NCBI GenBank assembly: GCA_903876735.1
Contig: CAIRAW010000043.1
Location: forward strand, 1 to 64,000
Length of the DNA stretch: 64,000 bases
Reading direction: 5' to 3'
Origin: an uncultured beta proteobacterium
GTDB lineage: Bacteria; Pseudomonadota; Gammaproteobacteria; Burkholderiales; Burkholderiaceae_C
Part shown: in pieces, positions 16,891 to 25,430 of the stretch
How the letters are laid out: each line of letters starts with the position of its first letter
How positions within the stretch are numbered: position 1 is the stretch's first letter
Translations under genes and position numbers: made by a program
The notes under the pieces: model-generated
The model's database searches: none
What the model saw: the letters and a program-made list of their open reading frames with translations, nothing else
What the model was told of the DNA's origin: nothing

Positions 16891-17639
16891 GCGCGCCTGA
16901 ATTGCTGCTGCGAGCCAAGGGGCTGAGCCGCCGCTGGGGCGGTCTGCTGGCGGTCGACCAGGTCTCGCTTGAGCTGCAGCGCGGCAGCGTGCACGCCGTC
17001 ATCGGCACCAATGGCGCGGGCAAGTCCACCCTCATCAACATGCTCTCGGGCGAATTGGCGCCAAGCGCCGGCCGTGTCGAATTGCTGGGCCAGGATGTGA
17101 CAACCTGGTCGCAGCCGCGCCGCGCCCGCGCGGGTCTGGGCCGCAGCTACCAGCGCAACACCATCTACCCGAGCTTCACCGTGTTCGAGAACTGCCGGCT
17201 CGCGGCCCAGGCCCGCACGCCACGGCCCTGGGCCTGGTGGCAGGATGCGCGCCAATGCAGGATCAGCATGGCGGCCGCCAACACCAGTGTGGCGCGCGCC
17301 GGACTGACGGACTTGCGTGAACTGGCGGCTGGCCTGCTCTCGCACGGACAAAAGCGCCAGCTTGAAATCGCCATGTGCCTGGCCACCGAACCCGATGTGC
17401 TGCTGCTGGACGAACCGCTGGCCGGCATGGGCGCGGAGGAAACCGAACGCATGCTGACGCTGCTGGCCGATTTGAAGACGAAGCACGCGATCCTGCTGGT
17501 CGAGCACGACATGGACGCCGTGTTTCGGATTGCCGACTGCATCACGGTGATGGTCAACGGCAGCGTCATCGCTTCAGGCACACCGGATTTCGTGCGCAAC
17601 AGCCCGGAAGTGCGCGTGGCTTATCTGGGGGAACACTGA
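16887..17639 (+). CDS. ABC transporter ATP-binding protein, LivG type
   Basis: 250-residue ATPase. Walker A is GTNGAGKSTLINMLSG (about residue 41). The signature region reads LLSHGQKRQLEIAMCLA, so the canonical LSGG is LSHG as often seen in LivG proteins. Walker B is VLLLDEPLAGMG, and the switch histidine lies in LLVEHDMDAVF. Energises the aromatic-acid importer together with the LivF-type subunit next door. Confidence 0.86.
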   Translation: MSAPELLLRAKGLSRRWGGLLAVDQVSLELQRGSVHAVIGTNGAGKSTLINMLSGELAPSAGRVELLGQDVTTWSQPRRARAGLGRSYQRNTIYPSFTVFENCRLAAQARTPRPWAWWQDARQCRISMAAANTSVARAGLTDLRELAAGLLSHGQKRQLEIAMCLATEPDVLLLDEPLAGMGAEETERMLTLLADLKTKHAILLVEHDMDAVFRIADCITVMVNGSVIASGTPDFVRNSPEVRVAYLGEH

Positions 17640-17640
17640 C

Positions 17641-18390
17641 ATGCTGCCAGCACCGACCCTGGCGCCAGTGAGCGCCAACGACACCGATCTGATTGTTGAC
17701 GCGCAGGGCCTGCACGCCTGGTACGGATCGAGCCACGTGTTGCACGGTGTCGATCTGCAGATCGGACGCGGCCAGACCGTGGGCCTGCTCGGGCGCAACG
17801 GCATGGGCAAGAGCACACTGATCCGCACCCTGCTCGGCCATGTGCCGCAGCGCAGCGGCCGCATCGTGGTATTCGGGCAGGACGCCTCCCACTTCAAGCC
17901 GTACCAGGTGGCACGGCTGGGGGTGGCCTACGTGCCCGAGGGACGCGGCGTGTTTGCGAACCTGTCGGTGCGCGAGAACCTGGTGATGGCCGCGCGTGCC
18001 GGCCGCAACGGGCGCAACGACTGGCCACTGGCACGCGTGCTGCAGACCTTCCCGCGCCTGCAGGAACGGCTCTCGAATCAGGGCGGCGAAATCTCGGGCG
18101 GCGAGCAGCAGATGCTCTCCATTGGCCGCGCCCTGATGACGCACCCGGAGCTGATCGTGCTCGATGAAGCCACCGAAGGCCTGGCGCCGCTGATCGTGGA
18201 CGAGATTTGGCGCGTCGTCGCCGAGATCCGTGCCAGCGGCATTGCCACGCTGATCGTGGACCGCGACTACCGCCGCGTGCTGCGCTGCTCGGACCGTGCG
18301 CTGGTGCTGCAAAAGGGCCAAGTGGTGCTGCAGGGCAAGGCTGCCGACGTAGCGGACAGCGCGGAGTTGTCGGCCTACCTCGGCGTTTAA
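17641..18390 (+). CDS. ABC transporter ATP-binding protein, LivF type
   Basis: 249-residue ATPase, second nucleotide-binding subunit. Walker A LLGRNGMGKSTLIRTL (about residue 58), Q-loop and YVPEGRGVFANLSVRENL (typical LivF), signature ISGGEQQMLSIGRAL, Walker B LIVLDEATEGLAP. The usual switch histidine position reads TLIVDRDYRRVL, with D in place of H, which is common in LivF-type subunits. Starts 1 nt after the LivG stop; 55 nt separate it from boxR. Confidence 0.86.
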   Translation: MLPAPTLAPVSANDTDLIVDAQGLHAWYGSSHVLHGVDLQIGRGQTVGLLGRNGMGKSTLIRTLLGHVPQRSGRIVVFGQDASHFKPYQVARLGVAYVPEGRGVFANLSVRENLVMAARAGRNGRNDWPLARVLQTFPRLQERLSNQGGEISGGEQQMLSIGRALMTHPELIVLDEATEGLAPLIVDEIWRVVAEIRASGIATLIVDRDYRRVLRCSDRALVLQKGQVVLQGKAADVADSAELSAYLGV

Positions 18391-18445
18391 CGGCCTGATG
18401 ACAGGGATAATGGCTTACTTTTAATCGCAAGAAAGTAACAGCCCA

Positions 18446-19366
18446 ATGCCCAGCGCCGAAGAAACTGCCCTGCCCAGCGCGGAAAGCCTGACGCAGGATC
18501 CCAAGAATCCGTTTCTGGCGGCCCTGGGCGAGCGCGTGCGGGCTCTGCGCTCGCGCCGCGGCATGACGCGCAAGGCCACGGCGCTGGCCGCCGAAGTGTC
18601 CGAGCGCCATCTGGCCAACCTCGAATACGGTGTCGGCAACGCCTCCATCCTGGTGCTGCTGCAAGTGGCAAACGCGCTGCAGTGCTCGCTCGGTGAACTC
18701 ATTGGTGACGTCACCACGTCCTCGCCCGAGTGGCTGATGATCCGCGAGTTGCTGGAACAGCGCGACGACGCCACGCTGCAGCGGGTGCGCGTGGCCATCA
18801 GTGAAATGCTGGGCACGGGCGGCGGTAATGCGGCGCGCGGTTCGCGTGTGGCCTTGATCGGCTTGCGCGGCGCCGGCAAGTCGACGCTGGGCCAGATGCT
18901 GGCCGATGACCTGGGTTTTCCGTTTGTCGAACTGAGCCGGGAAATCGAAAAGTTTGCCGGCTGCAGCGTCGCCGAAATTCAAGCCCTGTACGGCGTCAAC
19001 GCCTACCGGCGCTACGAGCGTCGCGCGCTTGAAGAAACGATTCAGACCCACCCTGAGGCGGTCATCGCCATACCCGGCGGACTGGTGTCCGATGCCACCA
19101 CCTTCAACCAGCTGCTGGCGCACTGCAGCACGGTCTGGCTCAAAGCCATCCCCGAAGACCACATGCGCCGCGTCATGGCGCAGGGCGACTTGCGCCCGAT
19201 GGCCGCCAGCAAGGAAGCGATGGACGATCTCAAAGGCATCCTCGCCGGTCGCGCCGCTTTCTATTCCAAGGCTCAGTTCAAGGTCGACACCAGCGCCCAG
19301 CCGCTGGAGCCCAGTTTTCAACTCTTGCGCCATACCGTGCGCAAGGCGCTGGGTTTGCCGAACTGA
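18446..19366 (+). CDS. boxR: BoxR-type regulator: XRE helix-turn-helix fused to shikimate-kinase-like domain
   Basis: 306-residue paralogue of BzdR. HTH at about residues 30-85 (MTRKATALAAEVSERHLANL), kinase-like domain from about residue 130 with P-loop LIGLRGAGKSTLGQML. The two regulators share long identical patches, including LRGAGK and AYRRYERRALEE. In Azoarcus BoxR represses the box operon and responds to benzoyl-CoA. It is transcribed with the importer rather than next to boxC, which lies 2.8 kb away. The box promoter carries a perfect pair of the TGCACTAT motif found in the bzd control regions. Confidence 0.88.
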   Translation: MPSAEETALPSAESLTQDPKNPFLAALGERVRALRSRRGMTRKATALAAEVSERHLANLEYGVGNASILVLLQVANALQCSLGELIGDVTTSSPEWLMIRELLEQRDDATLQRVRVAISEMLGTGGGNAARGSRVALIGLRGAGKSTLGQMLADDLGFPFVELSREIEKFAGCSVAEIQALYGVNAYRRYERRALEETIQTHPEAVIAIPGGLVSDATTFNQLLAHCSTVWLKAIPEDHMRRVMAQGDLRPMAASKEAMDDLKGILAGRAAFYSKAQFKVDTSAQPLEPSFQLLRHTVRKALGLPN

Positions 19367-19402
19367 GCGCCCCCGCTTCAATTTAGACAGGGAGACGTTT
19401 TT

Positions 19403-20209
19403 GTGAAAATGGCCGCCATCCAGATGGTTTCGGAAACCAGCGTTGAGCGCAACCTTGTGCAAGCCGGTCAATTGCTGGAGCAGGCTGCTGCACAAGGCGC
19501 CGAGCTGGCTGTTTTGCCTGAATACTTTTGTCTCATGGGATTGCAGGACACGGACAAACTCAAGGTTCAGGAACAGTTTGGCAGCGGGCCCATCCAGGAC
19601 TTCTTGTGTCGAAGCGCCCAAAAACTCGGGCTATGGATTGTCGGGGGCACGCTGCCTTTGGCGACGACGGACGCGGCGCGGGCCCGCAACAGCTCACTGG
19701 TGTTTGACCCGCGCGGTCAATGCGTTGCGCGCTACGACAAGATTCATTTGTTCCGGTTTGAAAACGAGAAGGAAAGTTACGACGAATCATGCGTGCTGGA
19801 ACGGGGTGCGCATCCGGTGACTTTTGACCTGCCATCGATCGACGGCAACAGCTACCGCATCGGCATGAGCATCTGCTACGACCTGCGGTTTCCGGAGTTG
19901 TATCGCCAATTGAAGGCGGATATTCTGCTGGTGCCCAGCGCGTTTACCTTCACGACCGGGCAGGCGCACTGGGAGATACTGCTGCGTGCGCGGGCCGTCG
20001 AGAACCTGGCCTTTGTGCTGGCGTCTGCGCAGGGTGGTGTTCACGAAAACAAGCGCAAGACCTGGGGCCACAGCATGATTGTCGGACCCTGGGGCCAGAT
20101 CCTGGCCGAGCAGGCGCAAGGCAATGGCGTCGTTGTGGCAGAGGTCATCAAGGAGACTCTGCAAACCGCAAGAAAGCGCCTGCCTGCGCTGGACCATGCG
20201 GTGCTTTGA
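19403..20209 (+). CDS. carbon-nitrogen hydrolase of the nitrilase superfamily (Nit1/Nit2-like amidase)
   Basis: 268 residues with the full Glu-Lys-Cys triad: AVLPEYF (about residue 42), YDKIHLF, and GMSICYDLRFPELYRQ (catalytic Cys about residue 155). This pattern and length fit the Nit-type amidases that hydrolyse deaminated glutathione and related omega-amides. A GTG at 19403 with GGGAG upstream is the best start. It sits in the boxR operon, 36 nt after boxR. A metabolite-repair enzyme is the likeliest role; a link to benzoate catabolism is only positional. Confidence 0.8.
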   Translation: MKMAAIQMVSETSVERNLVQAGQLLEQAAAQGAELAVLPEYFCLMGLQDTDKLKVQEQFGSGPIQDFLCRSAQKLGLWIVGGTLPLATTDAARARNSSLVFDPRGQCVARYDKIHLFRFENEKESYDESCVLERGAHPVTFDLPSIDGNSYRIGMSICYDLRFPELYRQLKADILLVPSAFTFTTGQAHWEILLRARAVENLAFVLASAQGGVHENKRKTWGHSMIVGPWGQILAEQAQGNGVVVAEVIKETLQTARKRLPALDHAVL

Positions 20210-20685
20210 TGTCAATGAGCCAGACGCCTGAAGACACCCGACCTGAGAGTTGGCATCGTTTCTTTGGTGCCAGTGCGAACAATTTTGCCTGGGCGCTGGC
20301 TGAACTTCCTGCGGTCGAAGTGAACCATCGCGAGTTGCTCAACGCAGCCCATGCCGCCGCCTGGCACTGGCAGCAGATCGGCAATGAACTGCAGCGTATG
20401 CGTGCCCTCATGCTGCTGGCCCAGGCGCATGCGCAGGTGGGGCTGGGTACGACAGCACTCGCCTACGCTGACGAAATGCGGGCCTATTTTCTTGGCGCTC
20501 CAGGTACGCCTGACTGGGAACTCGCCTTCGCCCATGTCGTCCATGCGCATGCGGCCAGTGCAGCCGGCGCCACCGAGCAGCACGCCCTCTCTTACGCCCA
20601 GGCGGTTCAGGCCGTAGCGGCCATCGCCGATGAAGAAGACCGTGCCATCGTCCAGCGCGTCTTGCGTAACGTTCCAGCACCTTGA
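20209..20685 (+). CDS. small all-helical (TPR-like) hypothetical protein
   Basis: 158 residues rich in alanine and predicted helix, with repeated hydrophobic/Ala patterns (ELLNAAHAAAWHWQQIG, LMLLAQAHAQVGLGTTALAY, ALSYAQAVQAVAAI) like degenerate tetratricopeptide repeats. No signal peptide or catalytic motif. ATG 20209 overlaps the amidase stop by one base (TGATG), so the two are translated together. I do not recognise a characterised homologue. Confidence 0.6.
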   Translation: MSMSQTPEDTRPESWHRFFGASANNFAWALAELPAVEVNHRELLNAAHAAAWHWQQIGNELQRMRALMLLAQAHAQVGLGTTALAYADEMRAYFLGAPGTPDWELAFAHVVHAHAASAAGATEQHALSYAQAVQAVAAIADEEDRAIVQRVLRNVPAP

Positions 20686-21270
20686 CTGCGGCATGGCAGC
20701 CCAACACCAGCATTGAACGTCGGCTGTTAATCAGCCTGATGTTGACAAACAATCCGCCTGCACCAGCAAGTTCTGTGGCGGATGACGAAAAAACTAACGA
20801 CCGGTTCGGAGAGGATTCTGGGTCCGGAGGGCAGCGGGAGCGGTCTTCCATGCTGGATGGTTTGCGTGGGCCGATGACACTGCCGCAGACGGTCCCGCTC
20901 ATGTCCCCCGGAGCGGGCTGCGCCCACTCCTCCTCCTTGACTTCGCTGCACCATCCGCGACAGTGTCATCGTCAACTAGCCGCGTTGGCATGCAATGCGT
21001 CAATACCATTGGTCCCCACAGCGCTGGCGGACTCAGGACGGCGTGGCGCTCAGCGAAGTGAGGTCAAGGAGGAGGCCGAAGGCCGGGGGACACGAACGGA
21101 GCTGAGTGCCGCGTCGTCCGGAGTCCTGACGTGCCTGGTCCCGAGGTCTGAAATCCATTTGGAAAGACCGCTATGTGTCTACCTAAGTCATCAAACTCAC
21201 TTGGCTGAATTCAAGCGCAAAGACTGGCGAGGTTGCGGCGCGGTGCTTGATCGCGTTCTACCGCCAGCCC
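20686..21270. other. 585-nt intergenic region rich in inverted repeats, no convincing gene
   Basis: Between the boxR operon and vapC. An open frame crosses it, but its composition is low-complexity and it resembles no protein I know. The main content is the nested inverted repeat listed separately. It may be where the boxR operon ends; no simple hairpin plus T-tract terminator was found. Confidence 0.5.
20873..21091. repeat. long imperfect inverted repeat (Burkholderiales-type intergenic element)
   Basis: The arm at 20903-20948 begins GTCCCCCGG and ends TTGACTTCGCTG. The opposing arm at 21051-21091 reads CAGCGAAG...GGAGGAGG...CGGGGGAC, its near reverse complement over about 40 nt. A second pair brackets part of it: GATGACACTG (20873-20882) and CAGTGTCATC (20961-20970). 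From memory, sequences of the GTCCCCCGG...CTCCTCCTTGAC kind are scattered between genes in Comamonadaceae; this would have to be confirmed by search. Could fold as a large cruciform or end a transcript. Confidence 0.6.
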
Positions 21271-21681
21271 CTATTCAACCCAGTTCGCCAGTTTGAGATT
21301 CGGCACACGTTCGAATTCACGTGTGTTGTTGCTGACCAGGGTCACGCCCAAAGCCAGGGCATGGGCGGCAATCCACAAATCGTTGTTGCCTATGGGCGTG
21401 CCGGCACGCTCCAGTTGCGCCCGGATTACGCCATAGCTTGCGCCCACCGCGGCGTCTGGTGCGACAACCGGAATCAGCGCTTGCAAACTGTCCAAGATGG
21501 CCAGTGCCTCCGCACGCTGCCGGCTCTTTTCTGCACCGTAGCGCAGCTCACCGAACGTGATCAAGGACATCGCGACCGAACCGGTTACCAATTTTGCAAA
21601 GCGCTGCGCCACAGACGGTGGACGCTGCTTGGCAATGTAGAGGCAGATATTGGTGTCGAGCAGGTAACGCAAAGTGCTCAT
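21271..21681 (-). CDS. vapC: VapC-type PIN-domain toxin
   Basis: 136-residue PIN-domain ribonuclease toxin. Acidic metal ligands are visible in YLLDTNICLYIAK (D9), FGELRYGAEKS (E about 45) and GNNDLWIAAHAL (D about 102), with a final VSNNTREFERVPNLKLANW strand typical of VapC. It overlaps the antitoxin by 4 nt (ATGA). VapC toxins cut tRNA or rRNA when freed from VapB. Confidence 0.85.
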   Translation of the reverse strand: MSTLRYLLDTNICLYIAKQRPPSVAQRFAKLVTGSVAMSLITFGELRYGAEKSRQRAEALAILDSLQALIPVVAPDAAVGASYGVIRAQLERAGTPIGNNDLWIAAHALALGVTLVSNNTREFERVPNLKLANWVE

Positions 21682-21920
21682 AAGCCCTCGCGCACTTGCG
21701 CCGGCGTGTCGTTGCGCCCGTCCTGCATGAAGTCATCGGGCAAAGCCGCCAACAGGTCAAACGCCGCTGCCAGGTTGCTCGGAATCCGGCGCAACACCAC
21801 GTCGTTGCCGCGCCGCAGTATCTCGACGTGGCTCACATCGAACTGGAATTCCTTGGGCAAGCGCACCGCCTGTGAATTGCCTGATTTGAAAACTGCTGCT
21901 GTTTTGATAGCGTGGGACAT
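21678..21920 (-). CDS. vapB: VapB-type (AbrB/MazE-fold) antitoxin
   Basis: 80-residue antitoxin. The N-terminal swapped-hairpin DNA-binding domain is clear (TAAVFKSGNSQAVRLPKEF), followed by a toxin-binding tail (ALPDDFMQDGRNDTPAQVREGL). GGAGAGGTGCTGCC precedes ATG 21920. The module is wedged between boxR and boxC, divergent from boxC, so it splits the box regulator from its structural genes. Confidence 0.85.
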   Translation of the reverse strand: MSHAIKTAAVFKSGNSQAVRLPKEFQFDVSHVEILRRGNDVVLRRIPSNLAAAFDLLAALPDDFMQDGRNDTPAQVREGL

Positions 21921-22186
21921 GGCAGCACCTCTCCTTTAATGTTGATACAAAAAGTATATACACAAATGCTTGGGCATGCTGACTGCTCAAGCCGATGACT
22001 ACCTGCCAAGGCGACAGCCTGACAACACCAAGTGAACGGGTGATCTTGATCGCGCTGCCGAGCCAAAACCCCAGCCCCAGCTCTAATATGAAGCATAGTG
22101 CTGCAAACAATTTAAACATGCACTATCATGCGCAATCAATAGTGCAACACATGCACTTTTTTGCGCAGAATCAAGGAGAAACGCCC
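21921..22186 (+). promoter_or_regulatory. box operon promoter/operator region (divergent from vapB)
   Basis: 266 nt, AT-rich towards boxC. From 22095 to 22160 it is crowded with TGCA-type elements: ATAGTGC (22095-22101), TGCACTAT (22119-22126), ATAGTGCA (22139-22146) and TGCACT (22152-22157). AAGGAGAA (22173-22180) precedes the boxC GTG by 6 nt. On the vapB side ATACAAAAAGTATAT (21946-21960) is an AT-rich near-palindrome suitable for VapBC autoregulation. No FNR box was found here, unlike the bzdN promoter. Confidence 0.6.
22119..22146. promoter_or_regulatory. paired TGCACTAT/ATAGTGCA operator, likely BoxR/BzdR site
   Basis: TGCACTAT and its exact reverse complement ATAGTGCA are separated by 12 nt. 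The same octamer occurs at 10223-10230 in the bzdN promoter, and 7 of 8 bases occur at 11275-11282 before bzdR. Known BzdR/BoxR operators contain TGCA. Binding has not been shown for this genome. Confidence 0.6.
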
Positions 22187-23845
22187 GTGACCCACCCAAA
22201 CCGTGTCGAATACCAGACCGACCCTTCCCGCTACCGGCACTGGAAACTCACGTTTGACGGCCCGGTGGCCACGCTCAAGGCCGACTTTGACGAAGACGGT
22301 GGTCTGCGCCCGGGCTACAAGCTCAAGCTCAACAGCTACGACCTGGGTGTTGACATCGAGCTGAACGACGCCATTGCGCGCATCCGTTTCGAGCATCCGG
22401 AGGTGCGCACTGTGGTGCTGACCAGCGCCAAGGACAAGGTGTTCTGCTCCGGCGCCAATATCTTCATGCTCGGGGTTTCCAGCCACGCCTGGAAGGTGAA
22501 CTTCTGCAAGTTCACCAACGAGACACGCAACGGCCTCGAAGACTCCTCGGCGCACAGCGGCCTGAAGTTCCTGGCGGCGGTCAACGGTGCCTGCGCTGGC
22601 GGCGGTTACGAACTGGCGCTGGCCTGCGACGAGATCATGCTGGTCGATGACCGCTCCTCGTCGGTCAGCCTGCCCGAAGTGCCGCTGCTCGGTGTGCTGC
22701 CCGGCACCGGTGGTCTGACGCGCGTCACCGACAAGCGCCATGTGCGCCACGACCTGGCCGACCTGTTCTGTACCAGCGTTGAAGGTGTGCGCGGCGAGAA
22801 AGCCGTGGCCTGGCGCCTGGTCGACGCCATCGCCAAGCCGGCCGTTTTTGCGCAAAAGGTGCAGGAGCGCGCGCTGGCGCTGGCAGCCAAGAGCGACCGC
22901 CCCGCCGATGGCAAGGGCGTGTTGCTCGCGCCGCTGCAGCGCACGATTGAAGCCGATGCGCTGCGCTATTCACACGTCAGCGTCGAGATCGACCGCGCCA
23001 AGCGCAGCGCCATCTTTACGGTGCAAGGTCCAAGCGGCGCGCAGCCGGCTGACATCGCTGGCATTGAGGCGGCAGGTGCCGCCTGGTACCCGCTGCTGCT
23101 GGCGCGTGAACTCGAAGACGCGATCCTGCAAATGCGCACCAACGAGACCGAGATCGGCACCTGGCTGATCAAGACCACGGGTGACGCGCCAGCGGTTCTG
23201 GCGCTCGATGCCACGCTGCTGGCGCAGCAGAAGCACTGGTTGGTACGCGAGACCATCGGCCTGCTGCGCCGCACCTTGAGCCGGCTCGACGTGTCATCGC
23301 GCAGCCTGTTCGCGCTGATCGAACCCGGCTCCTGCTTTGCCGGCACCCTGCTGGAACTCGCGCTGGCCTGCGACCGCAGCTACCAGTTGCAGTTGCCCGA
23401 CGACGAAGCCGGCACGCCCCGGATTGCCGTGAGCGAGGCCAACTTCACGCTCTACCCCATGATCACCGGGCAGAGCCGGCTGGCGCGGCGTTTCTACGAC
23501 GAGCAGCCGGCCCTGGCGGCGGTGCGCGCGCAACTCGGTCAGGCGCTCGACGCCAACGCCGCCAACGCGTTGGGCCTGATCACAAGCAACCCGGACGACA
23601 TCGATTGGGCCGACGAAGTGCGCCTGGCGGTTGAGGAGCGCGTCAGCATGTCGCCCGACGCACTTACCGGACTCGAAGCCAATCTGCGCTTCAACGGCCC
23701 GGAAAACCTGTTCACGCGCGTCTTTGCCCGCCTCTCCGCCTGGCAGAACTGGATCTTCCAGCGCCCCAACGCAGTCGGCGAAAAGGGCGCACTCAAGGTT
23801 TACGGCAAGGGAGACAAAGCCGTCTTCGACTGGAACCGCGTGTGA
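22187..23845 (+). CDS. boxC: 2,3-epoxybenzoyl-CoA dihydrolase / benzoyl-CoA-dihydrodiol lyase
   Basis: 552-residue tandem crotonase-fold enzyme that hydrolyses 2,3-epoxybenzoyl-CoA and cleaves the non-aromatic ring to 3,4-dehydroadipyl-CoA semialdehyde plus formate. First half: SAKDKVFCSGANIFMLGVSS (about residue 90) and ACAGGGYELALACDEIMLVD. Second half: IEPGSCFAGTLLELALACDR. The GTG at 22187 is chosen because AAGGAGAA lies 6 nt upstream and the protein then starts THPNRVEYQTDPSRYRHW at family length (about 555 aa). The open frame reaches further up through the operator region, which cannot be coding. First gene of the box operon. Confidence 0.92.
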   Translation: MTHPNRVEYQTDPSRYRHWKLTFDGPVATLKADFDEDGGLRPGYKLKLNSYDLGVDIELNDAIARIRFEHPEVRTVVLTSAKDKVFCSGANIFMLGVSSHAWKVNFCKFTNETRNGLEDSSAHSGLKFLAAVNGACAGGGYELALACDEIMLVDDRSSSVSLPEVPLLGVLPGTGGLTRVTDKRHVRHDLADLFCTSVEGVRGEKAVAWRLVDAIAKPAVFAQKVQERALALAAKSDRPADGKGVLLAPLQRTIEADALRYSHVSVEIDRAKRSAIFTVQGPSGAQPADIAGIEAAGAAWYPLLLARELEDAILQMRTNETEIGTWLIKTTGDAPAVLALDATLLAQQKHWLVRETIGLLRRTLSRLDVSSRSLFALIEPGSCFAGTLLELALACDRSYQLQLPDDEAGTPRIAVSEANFTLYPMITGQSRLARRFYDEQPALAAVRAQLGQALDANAANALGLITSNPDDIDWADEVRLAVEERVSMSPDALTGLEANLRFNGPENLFTRVFARLSAWQNWIFQRPNAVGEKGALKVYGKGDKAVFDWNRV

Positions 23846-23871
23846 TTAGTTTTGTGGCGATCAAGCCCTGG

Positions 23872-23947
23872 TTTGTCATGCCGGACTTGATCCGGCATCC
23901 AGTGGCCCGCGTGGCATGGATTGCGGGTCGGGGCCCGCAATGACAAA
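23872..23947. repeat. 76-bp palindromic repeat element inside the box operon (copy 1)
   Basis: Ends are TTTGTCAT and ATGACAAA (perfect 8-bp inverted termini). Inside are two hairpins: ATGCCGGACTTGATCCGGCAT and ATTGCGGGTCGGGGCCCGCAAT. A second copy lies at 46594-46681. It fills most of the gap between boxC and boxB, where an RNA hairpin could alter mRNA stability or relative expression. Confidence 0.8.
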
Positions 23948-23991
23948 TCATGCAAATGAAATTAGCGTTTGAACACCAATCAGGAGACATC

Positions 23992-25419
23992 ATGACCACC
24001 ATCAATTACACCGACAAGATTCCGAACAACGTCAATCTGAGCGAAGACCGCACGCTGCAGCGCGCGCTGGAGCAGTGGCAGCCCAACTACCTGAAATGGT
24101 GGGGCGACATGGGGCCGGACCACTCGCAGAATTTTGATGTCTATCTGCGCACGGCGGTCAGCGTCGACCCGCAGGGCTGGGCCCAGTTTGGCCACGTCAA
24201 GATGCCTGACTACCGCTGGGGCATCTTCCTGAACCCGGCCGAGAAAGACCGCAAGATCCATTTCGGCGATCACCTGGGGCAGGACGCCTGGCAGGACGTT
24301 CCCGGCGAGTACCGCGCCAACCTGCGCCGCATCATCGTGACGCAGGGCGACACCGAGCCGGCATCGGTCGAGCAGCAGCGCCATCTGGGCCTGACCGCGC
24401 CCAGCCAGTACGACCTGCGCAACCTGTTTCAGGTCAACGTCGAAGAAGGCCGGCAGCTGTGGGCCATGGTCTATCTGCTGCACAAGTACTTTGGCCGCGA
24501 CGGGCGCGAAGAGGGCGAAGCATTGCTGCAACGGCGCAGCGGCCAGGAAGACAACCCGCGCATCCTGCAGGCCTTCAACGAAGAGACACCCGACTGGCTG
24601 AGCTTCTTCATGTTCACCTACTTCACCGACCGCGACGGCAAGTTCCAGCTCTGCGCGCTGGCCGAATCCAGCTTTGACCCGCTGGCGCGCACCACCAAGT
24701 TCATGCTGACCGAAGAGGCGCACCACATGTTCGTCGGCGAGAGCGGTATCTCGCGCATCATCGCACGCACCTGCGCGGCCATGAACGAGCTGAAAACCGA
24801 CGACGTGACCACGCTGCGCGCTGCGGGCGTCATCGATCTGCCCACGCTGCAGCGCTACCTGAACTTCCATTTCAGCGTCACCATCGACCTGTTCGGCGCC
24901 GACGAATCGAGCAACGCTGCCACCTTCTACACCACCGGTCTGAAAGGCCGCTACGAGGAGGGCAAGCGCACCGACGACCATCTGCTCAAAAGCGGAACCT
25001 ACAAGGTGCTGGTGATGCAGGGCGGCCAATTGGTGGAGAAAGAAGTGCCGATGCTCAATGCGCTCAACGAAGTGCTGCGCGACGACTACATCAAGGATTC
25101 CATCGGCGGCGTCGAACGCTGGAACAAGGTGATCGAAAAGGCCGGCATCCCGTTCCGGCTGAAAACGCCGCACAAGGCGTTTCACCGCAACATCGGCGCA
25201 CTGGCCAACGTCAAGGTGTCACCGGATGGCAGGGTGCTGAGCGAGGCCGAATGGGCTGCGCACGTGGACCAGTGGCTGCCCAGCGCCACCGACCGCGCTT
25301 TTGTCGCCAGCCTGATGGGCCGCGTTGTCGAGCCGGGCAAGTTTGCCAACTGGATCGCGCCGCCGCTGATCGGCATCAACCGCCAGGCTCCTGATTTCGA
25401 GTACGTGCGTTTCAATTAA
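23992..25419 (+). CDS. boxB: benzoyl-CoA 2,3-epoxidase, oxygenase subunit
   Basis: 475-residue class I di-iron oxygenase that inserts oxygen into benzoyl-CoA using electrons from BoxA. The iron-ligand region is visible around [40 protein letters not shown] and [12 protein letters not shown]. Length equals known BoxB. ATG 23992 has CAGGAGAC upstream and starts [13 protein letters not shown] as in the family. Follows boxC after the palindromic repeat; 11 nt before boxA. Confidence 0.93.
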   Translation: MTTINYTDKIPNNVNLSEDRTLQRALEQWQPNYLKWWGDMGPDHSQNFDVYLRTAVSVDPQGWAQFGHVKMPDYRWGIFLNPAEKDRKIHFGDHLGQDAWQDVPGEYRANLRRIIVTQGDTEPASVEQQRHLGLTAPSQYDLRNLFQVNVEEGRQLWAMVYLLHKYFGRDGREEGEALLQRRSGQEDNPRILQAFNEETPDWLSFFMFTYFTDRDGKFQLCALAESSFDPLARTTKFMLTEEAHHMFVGESGISRIIARTCAAMNELKTDDVTTLRAAGVIDLPTLQRYLNFHFSVTIDLFGADESSNAATFYTTGLKGRYEEGKRTDDHLLKSGTYKVLVMQGGQLVEKEVPMLNALNEVLRDDYIKDSIGGVERWNKVIEKAGIPFRLKTPHKAFHRNIGALANVKVSPDGRVLSEAEWAAHVDQWLPSATDRAFVASLMGRVVEPGKFANWIAPPLIGINRQAPDFEYVRFN

Positions 25420-25430
25420 GCGCTGGCGTC

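Noticed and set aside
17894..19621. Long (575-codon) minus-strand open frame across the LivF-type ATPase, boxR and amidase genes
   Set aside because: It is a GC-rich shadow of three well-supported plus-strand genes, with no recognisable domain.
20682..21296. Open frame of about 200 codons between the boxR operon and vapC
   Set aside because: It runs through the inverted-repeat region, overlaps the end of vapC on the other strand and has no protein-like character.
22036..22060. Possible FNR site in the box promoter (TTGAT within the vapB-boxC gap)
   Set aside because: Only the left half-site TTGAT is present; no ATCAA at the right distance.
21995..22186. Extended N-terminus of boxC from an ATG at 21995
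   Set aside because: It would code through the operator motifs and give a protein longer than the family; GTG 22187 has a strong ribosome site.
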